Shown here one piece after another: positions 7,268 through 17,107 of a DNA stretch of 64,000 bases (the stretch's first letter is position 1; each line of letters begins with the position of its first letter). Source of the stretch: Mastigocoleus sp. MO_188.B34 (GTDB taxonomy: Bacteria > Cyanobacteriota > Cyanobacteriia > Cyanobacteriales > Nostocaceae); the NCBI RefSeq assembly GCF_030065675.1, contig NZ_JASJDK010000011.1:1-64000 (forward strand). Direction: 5' to 3'. The notes under the pieces are model-generated. The model was not told the DNA's origin. It was given only the letters and a program-made list of their open reading frames with translations, and did not search any database. The translations under genes and the position numbers were made by a program.

Positions 7268-8051
7268 TACTCGAAGTCTTTTACTGATTTTATGTGCTAG
7301 TTTTTTTGTTTTAGCTCCAGTACAATCAGCATATGCTGCTAAAACTGTCATTCTAGAATACGGAAATACTCGCACCTCAGTACCTTATAAACAACTGGAA
7401 AACTTTTCCAAGACTGGTAAAGCTTCTGATAAATTGGAGAGATTTTTAGAGAAAATTCCACTAACTGCAAAAAGAGTATCAACTTTATTACTCGATGAAT
7501 CTATTCTCGAGGATGATGGGGTAGAACTGAATGAGAAAGAGATTGAATTTCTGTTAATCCAAGTGAATAAACTTGTAGGTTCGCCATTAGGTAGAGAAGA
7601 TACAGAAAGCTTGGGGATAGCTTTATATGAGGCATACTTAGATAATAATATGTCATTTATACAACTGGCTAGACACTATCCTAAATCGAAAGTAAGGCTT
7701 AACCTAAAAAACTTGGATACAGTTCACCGTGATGTCAAGTTATTTACGGAGCGATGGAATAAGTTTTTGGCATTAGTATTTGGTCCATTGCAACAGGAGT
7801 TACTTTGTGATTGCGATAATCCCACCAGGCAGTTAACAATAAATGATTCTCGAACAATTTTACCTATATTTGAAAACTCTGTTAATCAAAGTAGTATACA
7901 ATCGCAGATATATGCTGATAATTGCTTTAAACAAAAATCTGATAGAAATTTGGCATTAGATGGAGTAATTGAGCAACACAAGGCGATAGTCCAAAGTCCA
8001 ATTGTTATTGGATTGTTTTCATCGTCACAAAGCTCCCCATCAATTAAATGA
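7257..8051 (+). CDS. Secreted DUF1400-like protein
   Basis: From TTG at 7257 the protein begins 'MKSLTRSLLLILCASFFVLA' and continues 'PVQSAYA', a textbook signal peptide, and then 'KTVILEYGNTRTSVPYKQLE'. The latter resembles the N-terminal domain (DUF1400) that precedes alpha/beta hydrolase domains in cyanobacterial exported proteins. Only this small helical domain (~190 residues) is clear. No hydrolase catalytic motif (GxSxG) follows, so the protein may be truncated or a stand-alone DUF1400 protein. The start lies inside the right end of a MITE-like element; reading further upstream would translate the element itself, from a possible ATG at 7050. The 3' end overlaps the convergent gene at 8040 by 12 bases. 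Family assignment is moderate. Confidence 0.55.
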   Translation: MKSLTRSLLLILCASFFVLAPVQSAYAAKTVILEYGNTRTSVPYKQLENFSKTGKASDKLERFLEKIPLTAKRVSTLLLDESILEDDGVELNEKEIEFLLIQVNKLVGSPLGREDTESLGIALYEAYLDNNMSFIQLARHYPKSKVRLNLKNLDTVHRDVKLFTERWNKFLALVFGPLQQELLCDCDNPTRQLTINDSRTILPIFENSVNQSSIQSQIYADNCFKQKSDRNLALDGVIEQHKAIVQSPIVIGLFSSSQSSPSIK

Positions 8052-8606
8052 CCAGTCACACAGTTGGGTTGGCGACGTCATGCGAGGGTTGGGATAGAGA
8101 TACAACCCCTGCATGTTCAAACTCGCCTGTTTAAAAATAATCCATTTGACCCGATCTTCCCCTATCCCATCACTGTGCATCAAATTTCCCTGGCTCAGAT
8201 TTAACCGTTCTTCTTTGTCCCAAGTGAACTTTTTCTGAGGAATTTCAAACCAGGGATTTCCCACCCAGGAAATAACCATTCCCTCACCGTATAGCCAATT
8301 TTTGGAAAGCTTCCCTCGCAGACACACAAAGCTATCACTGTGGGGATAGCCATAGTAGCCATCGATGCTCATACCTTGCTTCACACAGTTGAGGCATACT
8401 CCTGCTCCATCACGCCAATCTTGAGGATCGGGTTCAGTGCATAACTGATAAGCTCCATCTGGAAGATTAACCAGCAAAGTCTCTGCCATTGGCGAAATAC
8501 CAGCCTTTTCTTCTTTTTCTAACGATGCAGGCGATGTTGCGGCGCTAGAAAATAGCAGCCAGCCAACCAAGCTTATCAAAGCAATAAAATTATACCAGCC
8601 AGACAT
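8040..8606 (-). CDS. Hypothetical exported protein
   Basis: A 188-residue protein of unknown function. The N-terminus 'MSGWYNFIALISLVGWLLFS' is a signal peptide or single anchor. The mature part has four cysteines in 'YQLCTEP', 'GVCLNCVKQG' and 'FVCLRGKLS', one more near the end ('QLCDWSF'), and many aromatic residues, suggesting a small disulfide-stabilised beta-rich domain. I do not recognise the family. It converges on the DUF1400-like gene and overlaps its 3' end slightly. Confidence 0.55.
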   Translation of the reverse strand: MSGWYNFIALISLVGWLLFSSAATSPASLEKEEKAGISPMAETLLVNLPDGAYQLCTEPDPQDWRDGAGVCLNCVKQGMSIDGYYGYPHSDSFVCLRGKLSKNWLYGEGMVISWVGNPWFEIPQKKFTWDKEERLNLSQGNLMHSDGIGEDRVKWIIFKQASLNMQGLYLYPNPRMTSPTQLCDWSFN

Positions 8607-8705
8607 GTTGTATTTCTCCGACTGCTTTCTATTTTCATCCTATTGAAAGAACTTGGGGAAATTGTGAGTTTGTCAACCACTTACATAAGCTGGATGTCTC
8701 AGAAA

Positions 8706-8924
8706 TTACTCAATATCCCAAGTTTTTGTACCTTTACCAATCCGACCGCGTCTCATCAGCAGGTTGGGATTGTTGCGCGACATGTATAACATACTTATGG
8801 TTTGACCAACGATCAGGAGTCCGATAAAAGCCCATCCCCTGAACCAATACCATCCCCCTACTAGCAAAAAACTGCTGATGAAGACCAGTGTAATAGCCAA
8901 ACCCCCTAAAATCTTCAATTTCAT
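8706..8924 (-). pseudogene. Truncated isoprenylcysteine methyltransferase-like gene
   Basis: The 72 codons encode two hydrophobic helices, then 'LYMSRNNPNLLMRRGRIGKG' and 'TKTWD'. This matches the N-terminal third of bacterial isoprenylcysteine carboxyl methyltransferase-like membrane enzymes, in which an N.ELL.RR...GKGTKTWD segment follows the second helix. The family is normally ~200 residues, with the SAM-binding part at the C-terminus; here a TAA follows 'TWDIE' and that part is gone. GGAGG ahead of the ATG at 8924 is a good ribosome site, so a peptide may still be made. A remnant is most likely. It lies 33 bases after the ketopantoate-reductase-like gene. Confidence 0.6.
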
Positions 8925-8956
8925 ATACCCACCCTCCAAAAGTAATTAACCAATTA

Positions 8957-9925
8957 TCAAGTGTGAGCGACCCCAAAGCTGTCAGTTCGATGTAAGTCGA
9001 TATAACTAGTTAGCTGATTGATCGCTGGTGTCGCAACCGACATTTGGCGGGCTAATACTTTGAAGTCATCCGCAAGTTGTTTCATCTCATCACGGGCGGC
9101 ATTGGCGTGGCGGGCGGCAACGGCTTCAAAATGCTTGGTATTCACCCAACGTCTCAAAAGTGCGACTAGAATCGGCTCCGGCAGCCACTCCCAAAGCCTT
9201 AGTTTGGCGGGGGTAATAGGGATACCGAGCGCCCGCAACACCTGGAATCCTTCACGAATCGCGCGCACCATGAGATGAAGAGCTTCCGGCATCTGCGCCA
9301 ATCGGTAATTATCGCCCCCTGCCATATACAAAGCATTGGCAATCGGACTTACTAGCGCCACATGGGTTTTTTGCCAGGCATCCATATTACGGCTGATAGC
9401 CACTGGAAAACCTGCTTGTTTAAACGTGCTGACAATTTCCTTAAGTCGGGGTGTAATGCGTCCATCCAGTTCACCCAATTTAGTGGGTTGAAACATTCCC
9501 GAAACCACGATGTAGCGAACGATGTGCTTCTCTAACGTCCCGCCTGCGCCAGGAAACCCGAGCAAGAGGCGCTCTCGACCAACCGCTTGAATCCAATCAT
9601 CATAGCCAGATGGATTGTTGACCATAAACATCACATTAGGGGTGCGTTTATTGGCTGACAAAATTGGCAATACTGCTTGAACCTGATTCTTACGCGTCAC
9701 CACCACAATCAGGTCGTAAGCATCTTCCGGGGATAATTGCTCCAATATATCTATGTGAGTGGTCGTTTGTTTGCCAGTCAAGGCATGTTCTAAAACAATG
9801 CCATACTCTCTGATGTCTTTTAGGCGCTGTCTTCTCGCAAGAATCGAGACATCATTACCCGCGTCTTGTAATCGTGCGGCATACAAACTTCCAATTACCC
9901 CGGCACCATAGAACAAAATTTTCAT
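8957..9925 (-). CDS. Ketopantoate reductase family protein
   Basis: This 322-residue protein has the PanE/ApbA-type layout. A Rossmann nucleotide-binding start 'MKILFYGAGVIGSLYAARL' carries GxGxxG at residues 7-12. 'DLIVVVTRKNQV' follows near residue 75, then 'NN' in 'VMFMVNNPSGYDD', and an all-helical C-terminal half with a lysine in 'WQKTHVALVSPIANAL'. The family reduces 2-oxo acids with NADPH, classically ketopantoate in coenzyme A synthesis. Many members, especially isolated ones like this, have unknown substrates. The gene is visibly richer in G+C than its neighbours, with runs of GGC/GCG codons, which suggests acquisition by transfer. It is preceded at 50 bases by the DUF4342 gene on the same strand. 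Confidence 0.8.
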   Translation of the reverse strand: MKILFYGAGVIGSLYAARLQDAGNDVSILARRQRLKDIREYGIVLEHALTGKQTTTHIDILEQLSPEDAYDLIVVVTRKNQVQAVLPILSANKRTPNVMFMVNNPSGYDDWIQAVGRERLLLGFPGAGGTLEKHIVRYIVVSGMFQPTKLGELDGRITPRLKEIVSTFKQAGFPVAISRNMDAWQKTHVALVSPIANALYMAGGDNYRLAQMPEALHLMVRAIREGFQVLRALGIPITPAKLRLWEWLPEPILVALLRRWVNTKHFEAVAARHANAARDEMKQLADDFKVLARQMSVATPAINQLTSYIDLHRTDSFGVAHT

Positions 9926-9975
9926 ACCCTTCTCCTTAGACTGACATTGGCGAAATCAACAAAATTTGATGAAAC

Positions 9976-10347
9976 TCAGTCTTGATCTTGGTGATTTGAC
10001 GGGCCTGATTCTTGACGCTCAATAACAACTGTAAGGTGTGCTACCATAGCACCAATAACGCCGACAGCTGCAATCACTGGAAATAAGGTTGCGCTGATAA
10101 CGCCCCCAATCACACCTACGGTCATCGGAATCTCGATTAGGGTATGACCTTCTTCGTTTTTGATAATAATGCGACGAATGTTGCCCTGATGGATGAGTTC
10201 TTTGATTTTGGCTACTAGTGTGTCACCAGAAATCTTGAATTCCTCGATGGTCACTTTATCTTTGAGGACTGTTTCTGTCTCAGTGGCGAGAATTTCAGAT
10301 TCAGCAGTATCTGGATTTTTGATGGTTTTCTGAAGATTTGTATCCAT
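9976..10347 (-). CDS. DUF4342 domain protein
   Basis: A 123-residue protein with a DUF4342 core: 'TIEEFKISGDTLVAKIKELI' then 'HQGNIRRIIIKNEEGHTLIE' and 'IPMTVGVIGGV', ending in a glycine/alanine-rich hydrophobic stretch (residues ~75-110) that is probably one or two membrane helices. The first ~32 residues are polar and variable. The function of the family is not known; members are small, widespread and often membrane-associated. It may be first in a short transcript with the ketopantoate-reductase-like gene. The 516-bp space upstream is shared with the divergent P-type ATPase. Confidence 0.75.
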   Translation of the reverse strand: MDTNLQKTIKNPDTAESEILATETETVLKDKVTIEEFKISGDTLVAKIKELIHQGNIRRIIIKNEEGHTLIEIPMTVGVIGGVISATLFPVIAAVGVIGAMVAHLTVVIERQESGPSNHQDQD

Positions 10348-10417
10348 AACATAGTACCAATTTTATTGCATATATTTCTTAATATTTGTACGGGTATATG
10401 ATGTTTTGAGCACTTGC

Positions 10418-10459
10418 GTGGGTAAATATATTTAAGTATATTTAAGTTTCATTACCCAC
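10418..10459. promoter_or_regulatory. Inverted repeat enclosing TATATTTAAG direct repeats
   Basis: Perfect 8-bp arms GTGGGTAA (10418-10425) and TTACCCAC (10452-10459) enclose two copies of TATATTTAAG spaced 11 bases apart, one helical turn. The site lies about 70 bases upstream of the DUF4342 start. It could be an operator, but no regulator can be named. Confidence 0.4.
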
Positions 10460-10732
10460 CAGAAAAGAAGCTTAAACGGCAGGTATGTATAAATCGTTAT
10501 CGTACATATTTTCTTTCACTTTATCTTACAAAATAAATATGAAGAAATTGTGAGTTGGCATTTCTAAACCTTAAAAGCAATCTCAATGAGAAAATTTTGG
10601 GTACTTAGCTAGAACCCACGCAAAATTTTGTTCGCCCTACTACAGGCATTGGAAATACATATATAAACCTGGATTTCCTGAGCATATTACGGTTTCATTT
10701 TTCTTCCGTTTACCCTGACGATATATCTGGGA

Positions 10733-10767
10733 GTGAAGTTTTGCAATATCGGTGAAGTTTTGCAATA
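10733..10767. promoter_or_regulatory. Tandem 16-bp direct repeats upstream of ATPase gene
   Basis: GTGAAGTTTTGCAATA is present twice without mismatch, at 10733-10748 and 10752-10767, so the repeat period is 19 bases. It lies 96 bases before the start codon of the P-type ATPase. Paired direct repeats of this kind often bind dimeric response regulators. The regulator is unknown. Confidence 0.45.
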
Positions 10768-10863
10768 CTTGTATTCTCTAGACATCAAAATAAACTTAGA
10801 ATAATAGAGGAAATCCACACTTTCCGCAGAAAAATAGTGTTCCATTAATCAATCAATGGAAAC

Positions 10864-13800
10864 ATGAAAAATCACTATAGCAACTCCAATCGTGTTAAAA
10901 AACCTCTAGTTTCAGTAATACACACCACAGTCTTTGGAAGAGTGAGGTATAAAGTCGATGGACTTCGCAATTCAGATAATCTCAAAATACTGCTGGAGTT
11001 AAGACTTAAAACAGAAAGATATATTACTCAAGTTCGTGCTAACACATTAACTGGTAATGTACTTGTCATTTTCTCTTCGGATTACAGTGTTACCGAGATT
11101 TCCTATCTCATTGAAACAATAGTAATAGAACACCGAAGCAAACTTTGCAAATTCCTCAGCCGAAAGAGTATATTACCAAAGAGCAAAAAATTACACCATA
11201 AAAAATTAAGCAAACCGATTATCCGTGTGGAAAAACTAAATCCTGATGTTCAGGAGCAAAAAAATGAACCCTGGCATATTCGCGAAGTGGACTCGGTAAT
11301 TGCTAACTTCCAGACATCAAAGGTATCGGGATTATCTTACGAGTCCGCACAAACAAAGCTACAGCAATACGGGGCGAATATCCTTCCCCAGACAGCTCGC
11401 CGTTCGCGCCTGAGTATGTTTATTGAGCAGTTCCAATCCCTTCCTGTAGGTTTGTTGACCTTAGCAGCAGGGCTTTCCATCGCCACTGGAGGTTTAATTG
11501 ATGCTTTGGTAATTATGGGGGTAGTGGGAATTAATGCCGTTATCGGTTATACCACAGAAAGCCACTCCGAAAAAATCATTCATTCACTCAAAACTTTGGT
11601 CAGACCATCTGCTTGGGTGATGAGAAATGGTAATTTGCAAGAAATCACCGCTCAAGAGATTGTTCCCGGAGATATTATCATTCTTAAACCCGGCAGTTAT
11701 GTGCCTGCTGATGCCAGACTGATTGAAGCAGAACATTTAAGTATTGATGAGTCTGCCCTGACAGGTGAAAGTATGCCGGTCATGAAAATTCCAAAAGTCT
11801 TCAATGCTGAGAATATTCCCCTTGGCGATCGCATCAACATGGTTTACATGGGGACATTAGTGACTGGCGGACAAGGTTTCGCTGTAGTTGTCGCCACCGG
11901 TCAATATACGGAAATGGGTAAAATCCAAGCAATGGTTGGGGAAGCCACCTTGCCCCAAACTCCTATGCAAAAACAACTTGATAAGGCAGGCAGTCAACTC
12001 GTGTTTGTCTCCAGTGCTGTATGTGCTGTTGTTTTTGGTATCGGACTGTTGCGTGGATATGGCTGGCTGGAAATGATGAAGTCATCTATATCTTTGGCAG
12101 TGGCGGCAGTTCCGGAAGGACTACCAGCAGTGGCAACTACCACTCTTGCCCTAGGAATTGCCAAAATGAGGAAGCATAAAGTCCTCATCCGTCGTCTTGA
12201 TGCTGTGGAAACCCTTGGTTCTATCCAGACTATCTGCATGGATAAAACTGGAACCATCACGGCAAACAAAATGTCAGTTGTAGAACTATATGCGGATAAC
12301 AAACGGATCGAGTTTGAGTCAGGGAATTTGATTGCAGGGGAAGAATTGCTTAACCCTTACCAGAGCGATGCAATTTTAAAGATGATTCACATATTGCTTT
12401 TATGCAACGAGAGTCGATTAGATGGTGAAAATGGCGATTATGTCATCAGAGGTTCAGCTACCGAAAACGCCTTAATCTATCTGGGAATCGACTCTGGAGT
12501 TGATGTGAAGGCTTTGAGGCAAAATTATCCACTATTAAAAATAAATCAACGTTCTCAAGACCGCAATTACATGACCTCGCTACATTCAAGTTGTGATGGT
12601 CGTAATCTGCTGGCACTTAAGGGTAGCCCCTCGGAAGTTTTAGCCATGTGCAACTGGCAAATCCAAGATGGTCAAAAAGTAAGTCTTGCAAATGAAGACA
12701 GGCTAGCGATTGAAATAGAAAACGAGCGCATGGCAAGCAATGGATTGCGGGTACTTGGGGCTGCTTATTCGATTGACGAAATAGAAAATATTCACTTTGG
12801 TAATAATTTCATTTGGCTTGGTCTTGTGGGTATGACAGACCCAATTCGCAATGGGGTGAAACAGCTGATAGGTAATTTTCATCAAGCTGGAATCAATACG
12901 GTAATGATTACTGGCGATCAAAGTCCAACTGCATACGCCATTGGTAAGAAATTGAATTTGAGCAATGGCGGAAAGATGGAAATCCTTGATTCGACTCATC
13001 TAAATAACATTGAACCCCAAGTGATGCAAGCACTGTGCGATCGCATTCAGGTTTTTGCCCGTATCAGTCCTGCTGATAAATTACAAATTGTTCAGGCGCT
13101 GCAGGGTAGCAGTAAAATTGTTGCCATGACTGGAGATGGAATTAATGATGCCCCAGCTTTGAAAGCCGCCAATGTTGGAGTAGCAATGGGACATACGGGA
13201 ACAGATGTTGCTCGTGAGGTAGCAGATGTAGTTTTAGAAGATGACAATCTCGAAACCATGATTGTTGCCGTCAGTCGTGGACGAACGATCTATAACAACA
13301 TCCGAAAATCTGTCCATTTCTTGCTATCAACCAACACTAGTGAAATTATGGTCATGCTAGCTGCTACATCAGCTGGTATTGGTCAGCCCCTAAATGCGAT
13401 GCAACTTTTATGGCTGAACCTAGTTACTGACATTTTCCCCGGACTAGCCCTTGCTTTGGAACCACCAGAACCAGATGTATTGAGTCAGAACCCCCGGGAT
13501 CCCGAAGAACCAATTATTAAGACATCGGACCTTAAGAGAATTATTCGGGAGTCAACTGCATTGTCTATCAGTTCTCTGGGAGCATACGGTTACGGTATTA
13601 GTAGATATGGCATTGGTTCCCAAGCAAGTACGATTGGTTTCATGAGCTTGACATCGGCACAGTTATTACATGCTCTGAGTTGTCGTTCTAAAACACGCAG
13701 TATTTTTAGTAAACATAAACTACCGCCCAATCAATACTTAACAGTTGCCCTTAGCGGTTCTTTTGCACTCCAGATATTAGCTGCGATTGTTCCAGGTTTG

Positions 13801-13917
13801 AAGGATCTTCTACAAATAACACCGATTCATCTCTTAGATAGTGCTGTAATTGCTACTAGTGCTGTGTTGCCTTTATTGGTGAATGAAGGGGTTAAGAACT
13901 TGGGGAATGAGACTTGA
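10864..13917 (+). CDS. P-type cation-transporting ATPase with HMA-like N-domain
   Basis: A 1017-residue ion pump of the P-type family. Motifs seen are TGES at 300-303 (actuator), PEGLPAVAT in the fourth membrane helix, DKTGT with the phosphorylated Asp460, and TGDGINDAPALK from residue 756, followed by membrane helices with 'NLVTDIFPGLALALEPPEP'. The PEGLP and NLVTD helices are of the Ca2+-ATPase-like (P2) type rather than the heavy-metal CPx type. Residues ~15-90, 'HTTVFGRVRYKV...TGNVLVIFSS', resemble an HMA_2-type ferredoxin fold without a CxxC metal site. The transported ion is not certain; Ca2+, Mn2+ or a monovalent cation are options. The divergent DUF4342 gene may share regulation. Confidence 0.88.
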   Translation: MKNHYSNSNRVKKPLVSVIHTTVFGRVRYKVDGLRNSDNLKILLELRLKTERYITQVRANTLTGNVLVIFSSDYSVTEISYLIETIVIEHRSKLCKFLSRKSILPKSKKLHHKKLSKPIIRVEKLNPDVQEQKNEPWHIREVDSVIANFQTSKVSGLSYESAQTKLQQYGANILPQTARRSRLSMFIEQFQSLPVGLLTLAAGLSIATGGLIDALVIMGVVGINAVIGYTTESHSEKIIHSLKTLVRPSAWVMRNGNLQEITAQEIVPGDIIILKPGSYVPADARLIEAEHLSIDESALTGESMPVMKIPKVFNAENIPLGDRINMVYMGTLVTGGQGFAVVVATGQYTEMGKIQAMVGEATLPQTPMQKQLDKAGSQLVFVSSAVCAVVFGIGLLRGYGWLEMMKSSISLAVAAVPEGLPAVATTTLALGIAKMRKHKVLIRRLDAVETLGSIQTICMDKTGTITANKMSVVELYADNKRIEFESGNLIAGEELLNPYQSDAILKMIHILLLCNESRLDGENGDYVIRGSATENALIYLGIDSGVDVKALRQNYPLLKINQRSQDRNYMTSLHSSCDGRNLLALKGSPSEVLAMCNWQIQDGQKVSLANEDRLAIEIENERMASNGLRVLGAAYSIDEIENIHFGNNFIWLGLVGMTDPIRNGVKQLIGNFHQAGINTVMITGDQSPTAYAIGKKLNLSNGGKMEILDSTHLNNIEPQVMQALCDRIQVFARISPADKLQIVQALQGSSKIVAMTGDGINDAPALKAANVGVAMGHTGTDVAREVADVVLEDDNLETMIVAVSRGRTIYNNIRKSVHFLLSTNTSEIMVMLAATSAGIGQPLNAMQLLWLNLVTDIFPGLALALEPPEPDVLSQNPRDPEEPIIKTSDLKRIIRESTALSISSLGAYGYGISRYGIGSQASTIGFMSLTSAQLLHALSCRSKTRSIFSKHKLPPNQYLTVALSGSFALQILAAIVPGLKDLLQITPIHLLDSAVIATSAVLPLLVNEGVKNLGNET

Positions 13918-14362
13918 ACTAGGTGTAATACATCATGGTTATCAAATGGCTTACTATAATTACCGGAATTGCGAACGCTGGGTAAGCACTAGTACTTTTG
14001 GTAGGTATCCATATTCAATTACAAAATCTGGCGTTGCTGAATCATGGGATGATTTTGCCGAATTTGGAATGAATACATAAATATCCTAAATGGTACTGGT
14101 GAACTACATTGACCCACTGAGACGCGTCTGCGACGAACGTAGAGGTCGGGGCTTCCAGCTTTTTAAAACCTGACTACTACAAGTTTAAGTCCCGTTATTA
14201 GAAATTCCAAAGAGGGATCTACCTTACCTTTGGATATTCATCGATTTTTGTTAATTTTAGATACGTTTATCCTGATGTTTGCTGTTGTCTACTATTGGGA
14301 ATTATTTATGTAGTTATAAGGTTTAAATCTGAACTAACTGCAGACTTAAAAGGAGTTTCTCA
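13918..14362. other. Intergenic region, 445 bp
   Basis: No supported gene was found. It carries the phrase GCGTTGCTGAATCATGGGAT near 14031, of which TAAATCATGGGAT recurs near 18487, and a GC-richer patch near 14110-14160 containing AGACGCGTCT. These look like remnants of dispersed repeats. The strong ribosome site AAGGAG of the next gene starts at 14350. Confidence 0.4.
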
Positions 14363-17011
14363 ATGTCCGCAAAGATCGTCAAGCGGTTTCTCAGTATGTT
14401 TTTGCCAGTAGCCCTGTTCTTGGGAATTGGATTTGTAGGATTTTATGAAAATAAAAAGAACAGCAATCGCACAGCAATTGCTATTGCTGAAGACCAAAGT
14501 GTTCGCATCAGAGCAACAAGTTTGGCAGATCGCTTCAGTGACATCCGGGCTGATTTGATGATGATGACAATGTGGAATGAGGAGCATATTATACTAAGTT
14601 CTAGGATCTCGCCCCAGAATAAGCAAAGCTTTCAACAGCTACTTAACAAAAAATTCCTGGCAATGTCTGAGCAGAAACAGATATATGACCAGATACGCCT
14701 TCTCGATCGCACTGGACAAGAAAGGGTAAGGATAAATTTCAATGAGGGAAAGCCTGGGATTGTTCCAGATGCTAACTTACAAAATCAATCACAACGTTAC
14801 TGGTTTCAGAATAGCCTTAAATTACGGGAAGGAGAAGTTTTCATTTCACCCATGGATTTAAATGTAGAGAATGGGAAGATAGAGCAACCTCTCAAACCGA
14901 TGATTCGCTTTGTAACTCCCATTTTTAATTCTGGGAAAATGGAAGGTATAGTTGTCCTCAACTATCTTGCTCAAAACCTTTTGAATCAACTAGGACAAGA
15001 AAAAACTACTACTACTGGTAAGACTTTACTGCTTAATTCACAAGGTTATTGGTTGAAGGGTATAAAACCGGAAGATGAGTGGGGATTCATGTATGAAGAT
15101 GGTAAACATCGTACCTTTGCCAATACCTTTCCTAAAGCGTGGAAGCAGATATCAACCCTCGAAACAGGTCAATTTCAGACACCAAACGGCTTATTTAGCT
15201 TTACAACAATCTACCCCCTTAAAGACATCTGGAATTCAGAATTGGGTACTGAAATTTCTCAGTTGTCTGGTTTTAATCAAAACACTGTGGATGCAAAATC
15301 CTACCAATGGAAGTTGGTTTCCTTTGTCCCAACAGCAGTATTGGAAAAGCAAGTGCAGGCTGCACAGCCTATTTTGTTAATTTTTTATCTTGGGTTGACT
15401 GGATTTTTTGGCTTGGGTTTGTGGTTTCTGACAAGCTTATGGGTGAAGCGACAGCAAGCATTAGCAGAACTGAAGAAATCTGAGGTACGATTACGGCAAA
15501 CAGGAGCCGATCTAGCAGCTTCTTTAAAAACTATTGAGAAAGTAAATGCTGATTTGGAGCAACGTGTTAGAGAACGCACTACTGAATTAGAACAGGCAAA
15601 AGAACTAGCAGAAGTTGCCAACCGTTCCAAGAGTGAATTTCTCGCCAACATGAATCATGAACTCAGAACTCCCCTCAATGGCATATTGGGTTATGCTCAA
15701 ATCCTCCAACGCGACCCCGAAACGGCAAATAAACATCAAAAAGGGTTAGCCACTATTCTTAACTGTGCTTCTCATTTACTGACATTAATTAATGATATTC
15801 TCGACTTTTCTAAATTAGAAGTGCAAAAAATGAAACTACATCCCCAAAATTTACATTTAGGTAATTTCTTAGCCACTACTGTTGATATTTGTCGGATCAA
15901 AGCAGAACAAAAAGGGATCTTCCTTGATTATCAAATTGATGAGCAACTACCAATAGCTGTTTATGCTGATGATAAACGCCTGCGCCAGGTATTACTTAAT
16001 TTACTCAGTAATGCTGTTAAATTTACTGATGAAGGAGGTGTAACCTTCCAAGTTAAAGTATTGGGAAATAGGACAAATCCCGACCAAAGTTATCATATTC
16101 GTTTTCTAGTGGAAGATACTGGTATCGGTATTCCTCCTGATAAGCTGGCGAAAATATTTTTACCCTTCGAACAAACAGAAAAACAACAACGTAATGTGGA
16201 AGGTACGGGATTGGGACTAGCAATTAGCCACCAAATTGTGCAAATGATGGGAAGTAAAATTCATGTTGAAAGCCTATTGGGTGAGGGTAGTACTTTTTGG
16301 TTTGAAGTGGAGTTATCTGCTACGACAGAATGGACTGCTCAAACTGAATTCTCCAATAGTAAAGTTGTGGGTTATCAAGGCGAACGCCTAACTATTGTGA
16401 TAGTGGATGACAACCAAGAAAACCGAGATGTAGTCATCGACACTTTAGAACCTTTAGATTTCCAAGTAATTCCAGCAGAAAATGGACGGCAAGGGCTAGA
16501 TAAAATCATCCAAATTCAACCAGATTTAGTAATTACAGATGCAATTATGCCGGTGATGGATGGTTTAGAGATGACTCGCCATTTACGACAAATACCTAAT
16601 TTTGCCACAACACCAATTATTGCTTCTTCTGCACACTTGTCACGAGTGGAGCCACAAGAAACTTTGGATGCTGGCTGTACCGGTTTCCTACCTAAACCGT
16701 TTGAATTTACAGAGTTGTTGAAAATATTACAAAAACACTTACAACTCCAGTGGATTGAGGATCGTGAGCTAGTTACGGAGGAAGCATCTTCACAGGACAC
16801 TGAGCTAACAAAATTTGTTACACCACCGCCAGAATTGTTGATAGTTCTTTACCAGGCTGCAAAAAACGGTTTTATTGGGGACGTACAGCAGGAAGCTAAT
16901 CGTCTCAAAGAAATTGACTCCCAATATATACCCTTTGCGAATAAATTGCTGGAATTTAGTCAAAACTTTGATGATTCAGCAATTGTTAATTTAGTCAAAC
17001 CATTAATTTGA
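14363..17011 (+). CDS. Hybrid sensor histidine kinase with receiver domain
   Basis: An 882-residue membrane sensor kinase. Two membrane helices (residues ~10-28 and ~338-360) frame a ~310-residue extracytoplasmic sensor of the double-Cache/CHASE kind. A coiled coil (365-415) leads to the HisKA domain with His432 in '[14 protein letters not shown]', and the ATP-binding domain with '[12 protein letters not shown]', 'DTGIGIPPD' and 'GTGLGLAI'. A C-terminal receiver begins '[13 protein letters not shown]', with phospho-acceptor Asp726 in '[11 protein letters not shown]' and 'PKPF'. A ~90-residue tail follows. The ATG at 14363 has a strong AAGGAG ribosome site. The next gene, another REC-kinase protein, lies 96 bases downstream and probably works in the same phosphorelay. 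The signal is unknown. Confidence 0.9.
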   Translation: MSAKIVKRFLSMFLPVALFLGIGFVGFYENKKNSNRTAIAIAEDQSVRIRATSLADRFSDIRADLMMMTMWNEEHIILSSRISPQNKQSFQQLLNKKFLAMSEQKQIYDQIRLLDRTGQERVRINFNEGKPGIVPDANLQNQSQRYWFQNSLKLREGEVFISPMDLNVENGKIEQPLKPMIRFVTPIFNSGKMEGIVVLNYLAQNLLNQLGQEKTTTTGKTLLLNSQGYWLKGIKPEDEWGFMYEDGKHRTFANTFPKAWKQISTLETGQFQTPNGLFSFTTIYPLKDIWNSELGTEISQLSGFNQNTVDAKSYQWKLVSFVPTAVLEKQVQAAQPILLIFYLGLTGFFGLGLWFLTSLWVKRQQALAELKKSEVRLRQTGADLAASLKTIEKVNADLEQRVRERTTELEQAKELAEVANRSKSEFLANMNHELRTPLNGILGYAQILQRDPETANKHQKGLATILNCASHLLTLINDILDFSKLEVQKMKLHPQNLHLGNFLATTVDICRIKAEQKGIFLDYQIDEQLPIAVYADDKRLRQVLLNLLSNAVKFTDEGGVTFQVKVLGNRTNPDQSYHIRFLVEDTGIGIPPDKLAKIFLPFEQTEKQQRNVEGTGLGLAISHQIVQMMGSKIHVESLLGEGSTFWFEVELSATTEWTAQTEFSNSKVVGYQGERLTIVIVDDNQENRDVVIDTLEPLDFQVIPAENGRQGLDKIIQIQPDLVITDAIMPVMDGLEMTRHLRQIPNFATTPIIASSAHLSRVEPQETLDAGCTGFLPKPFEFTELLKILQKHLQLQWIEDRELVTEEASSQDTELTKFVTPPPELLIVLYQAAKNGFIGDVQQEANRLKEIDSQYIPFANKLLEFSQNFDDSAIVNLVKPLI

Positions 17012-17026
17012 ATTAAGTTATTAGTC

Positions 17027-17101
17027 TAAGAATTTAGATTTTAAAAATTTAGAGTTTAAAAATTTAGAGTTTAAAAATTTAGAGTTTAAGGATTTAATTA
17101 G
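17027..17101 (+). repeat. Five tandem 15-bp repeats between two kinase genes
   Basis: The unit TAAAAATTTAGAGTT is repeated perfectly three times (17042-17086) and flanked by one degenerate unit on each side (17027-17041 and 17087-17101). It fills nearly all the space between the two sensor-kinase genes and ends 6 bases before the next ATG, so it forms the translation-initiation region. Copy number could vary among strains. Confidence 0.85.
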
Positions 17102-17107
17102 ATACCA

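Larger units (their letters stand above)
10348..10863. other. Divergent intergenic region, 516 bp
   Basis: This separates the DUF4342 gene from the divergent P-type ATPase gene. No reading frame of note was seen. It contains an inverted repeat around two TATATTTAAGT repeats (10418-10459) and a pair of 16-bp direct repeats (10733-10767), both listed separately. Confidence 0.5.

Noticed and set aside
13883-14080. 65-codon frame after the P-type ATPase
   Set aside because: It begins inside the ATPase gene in another frame and has no family features.
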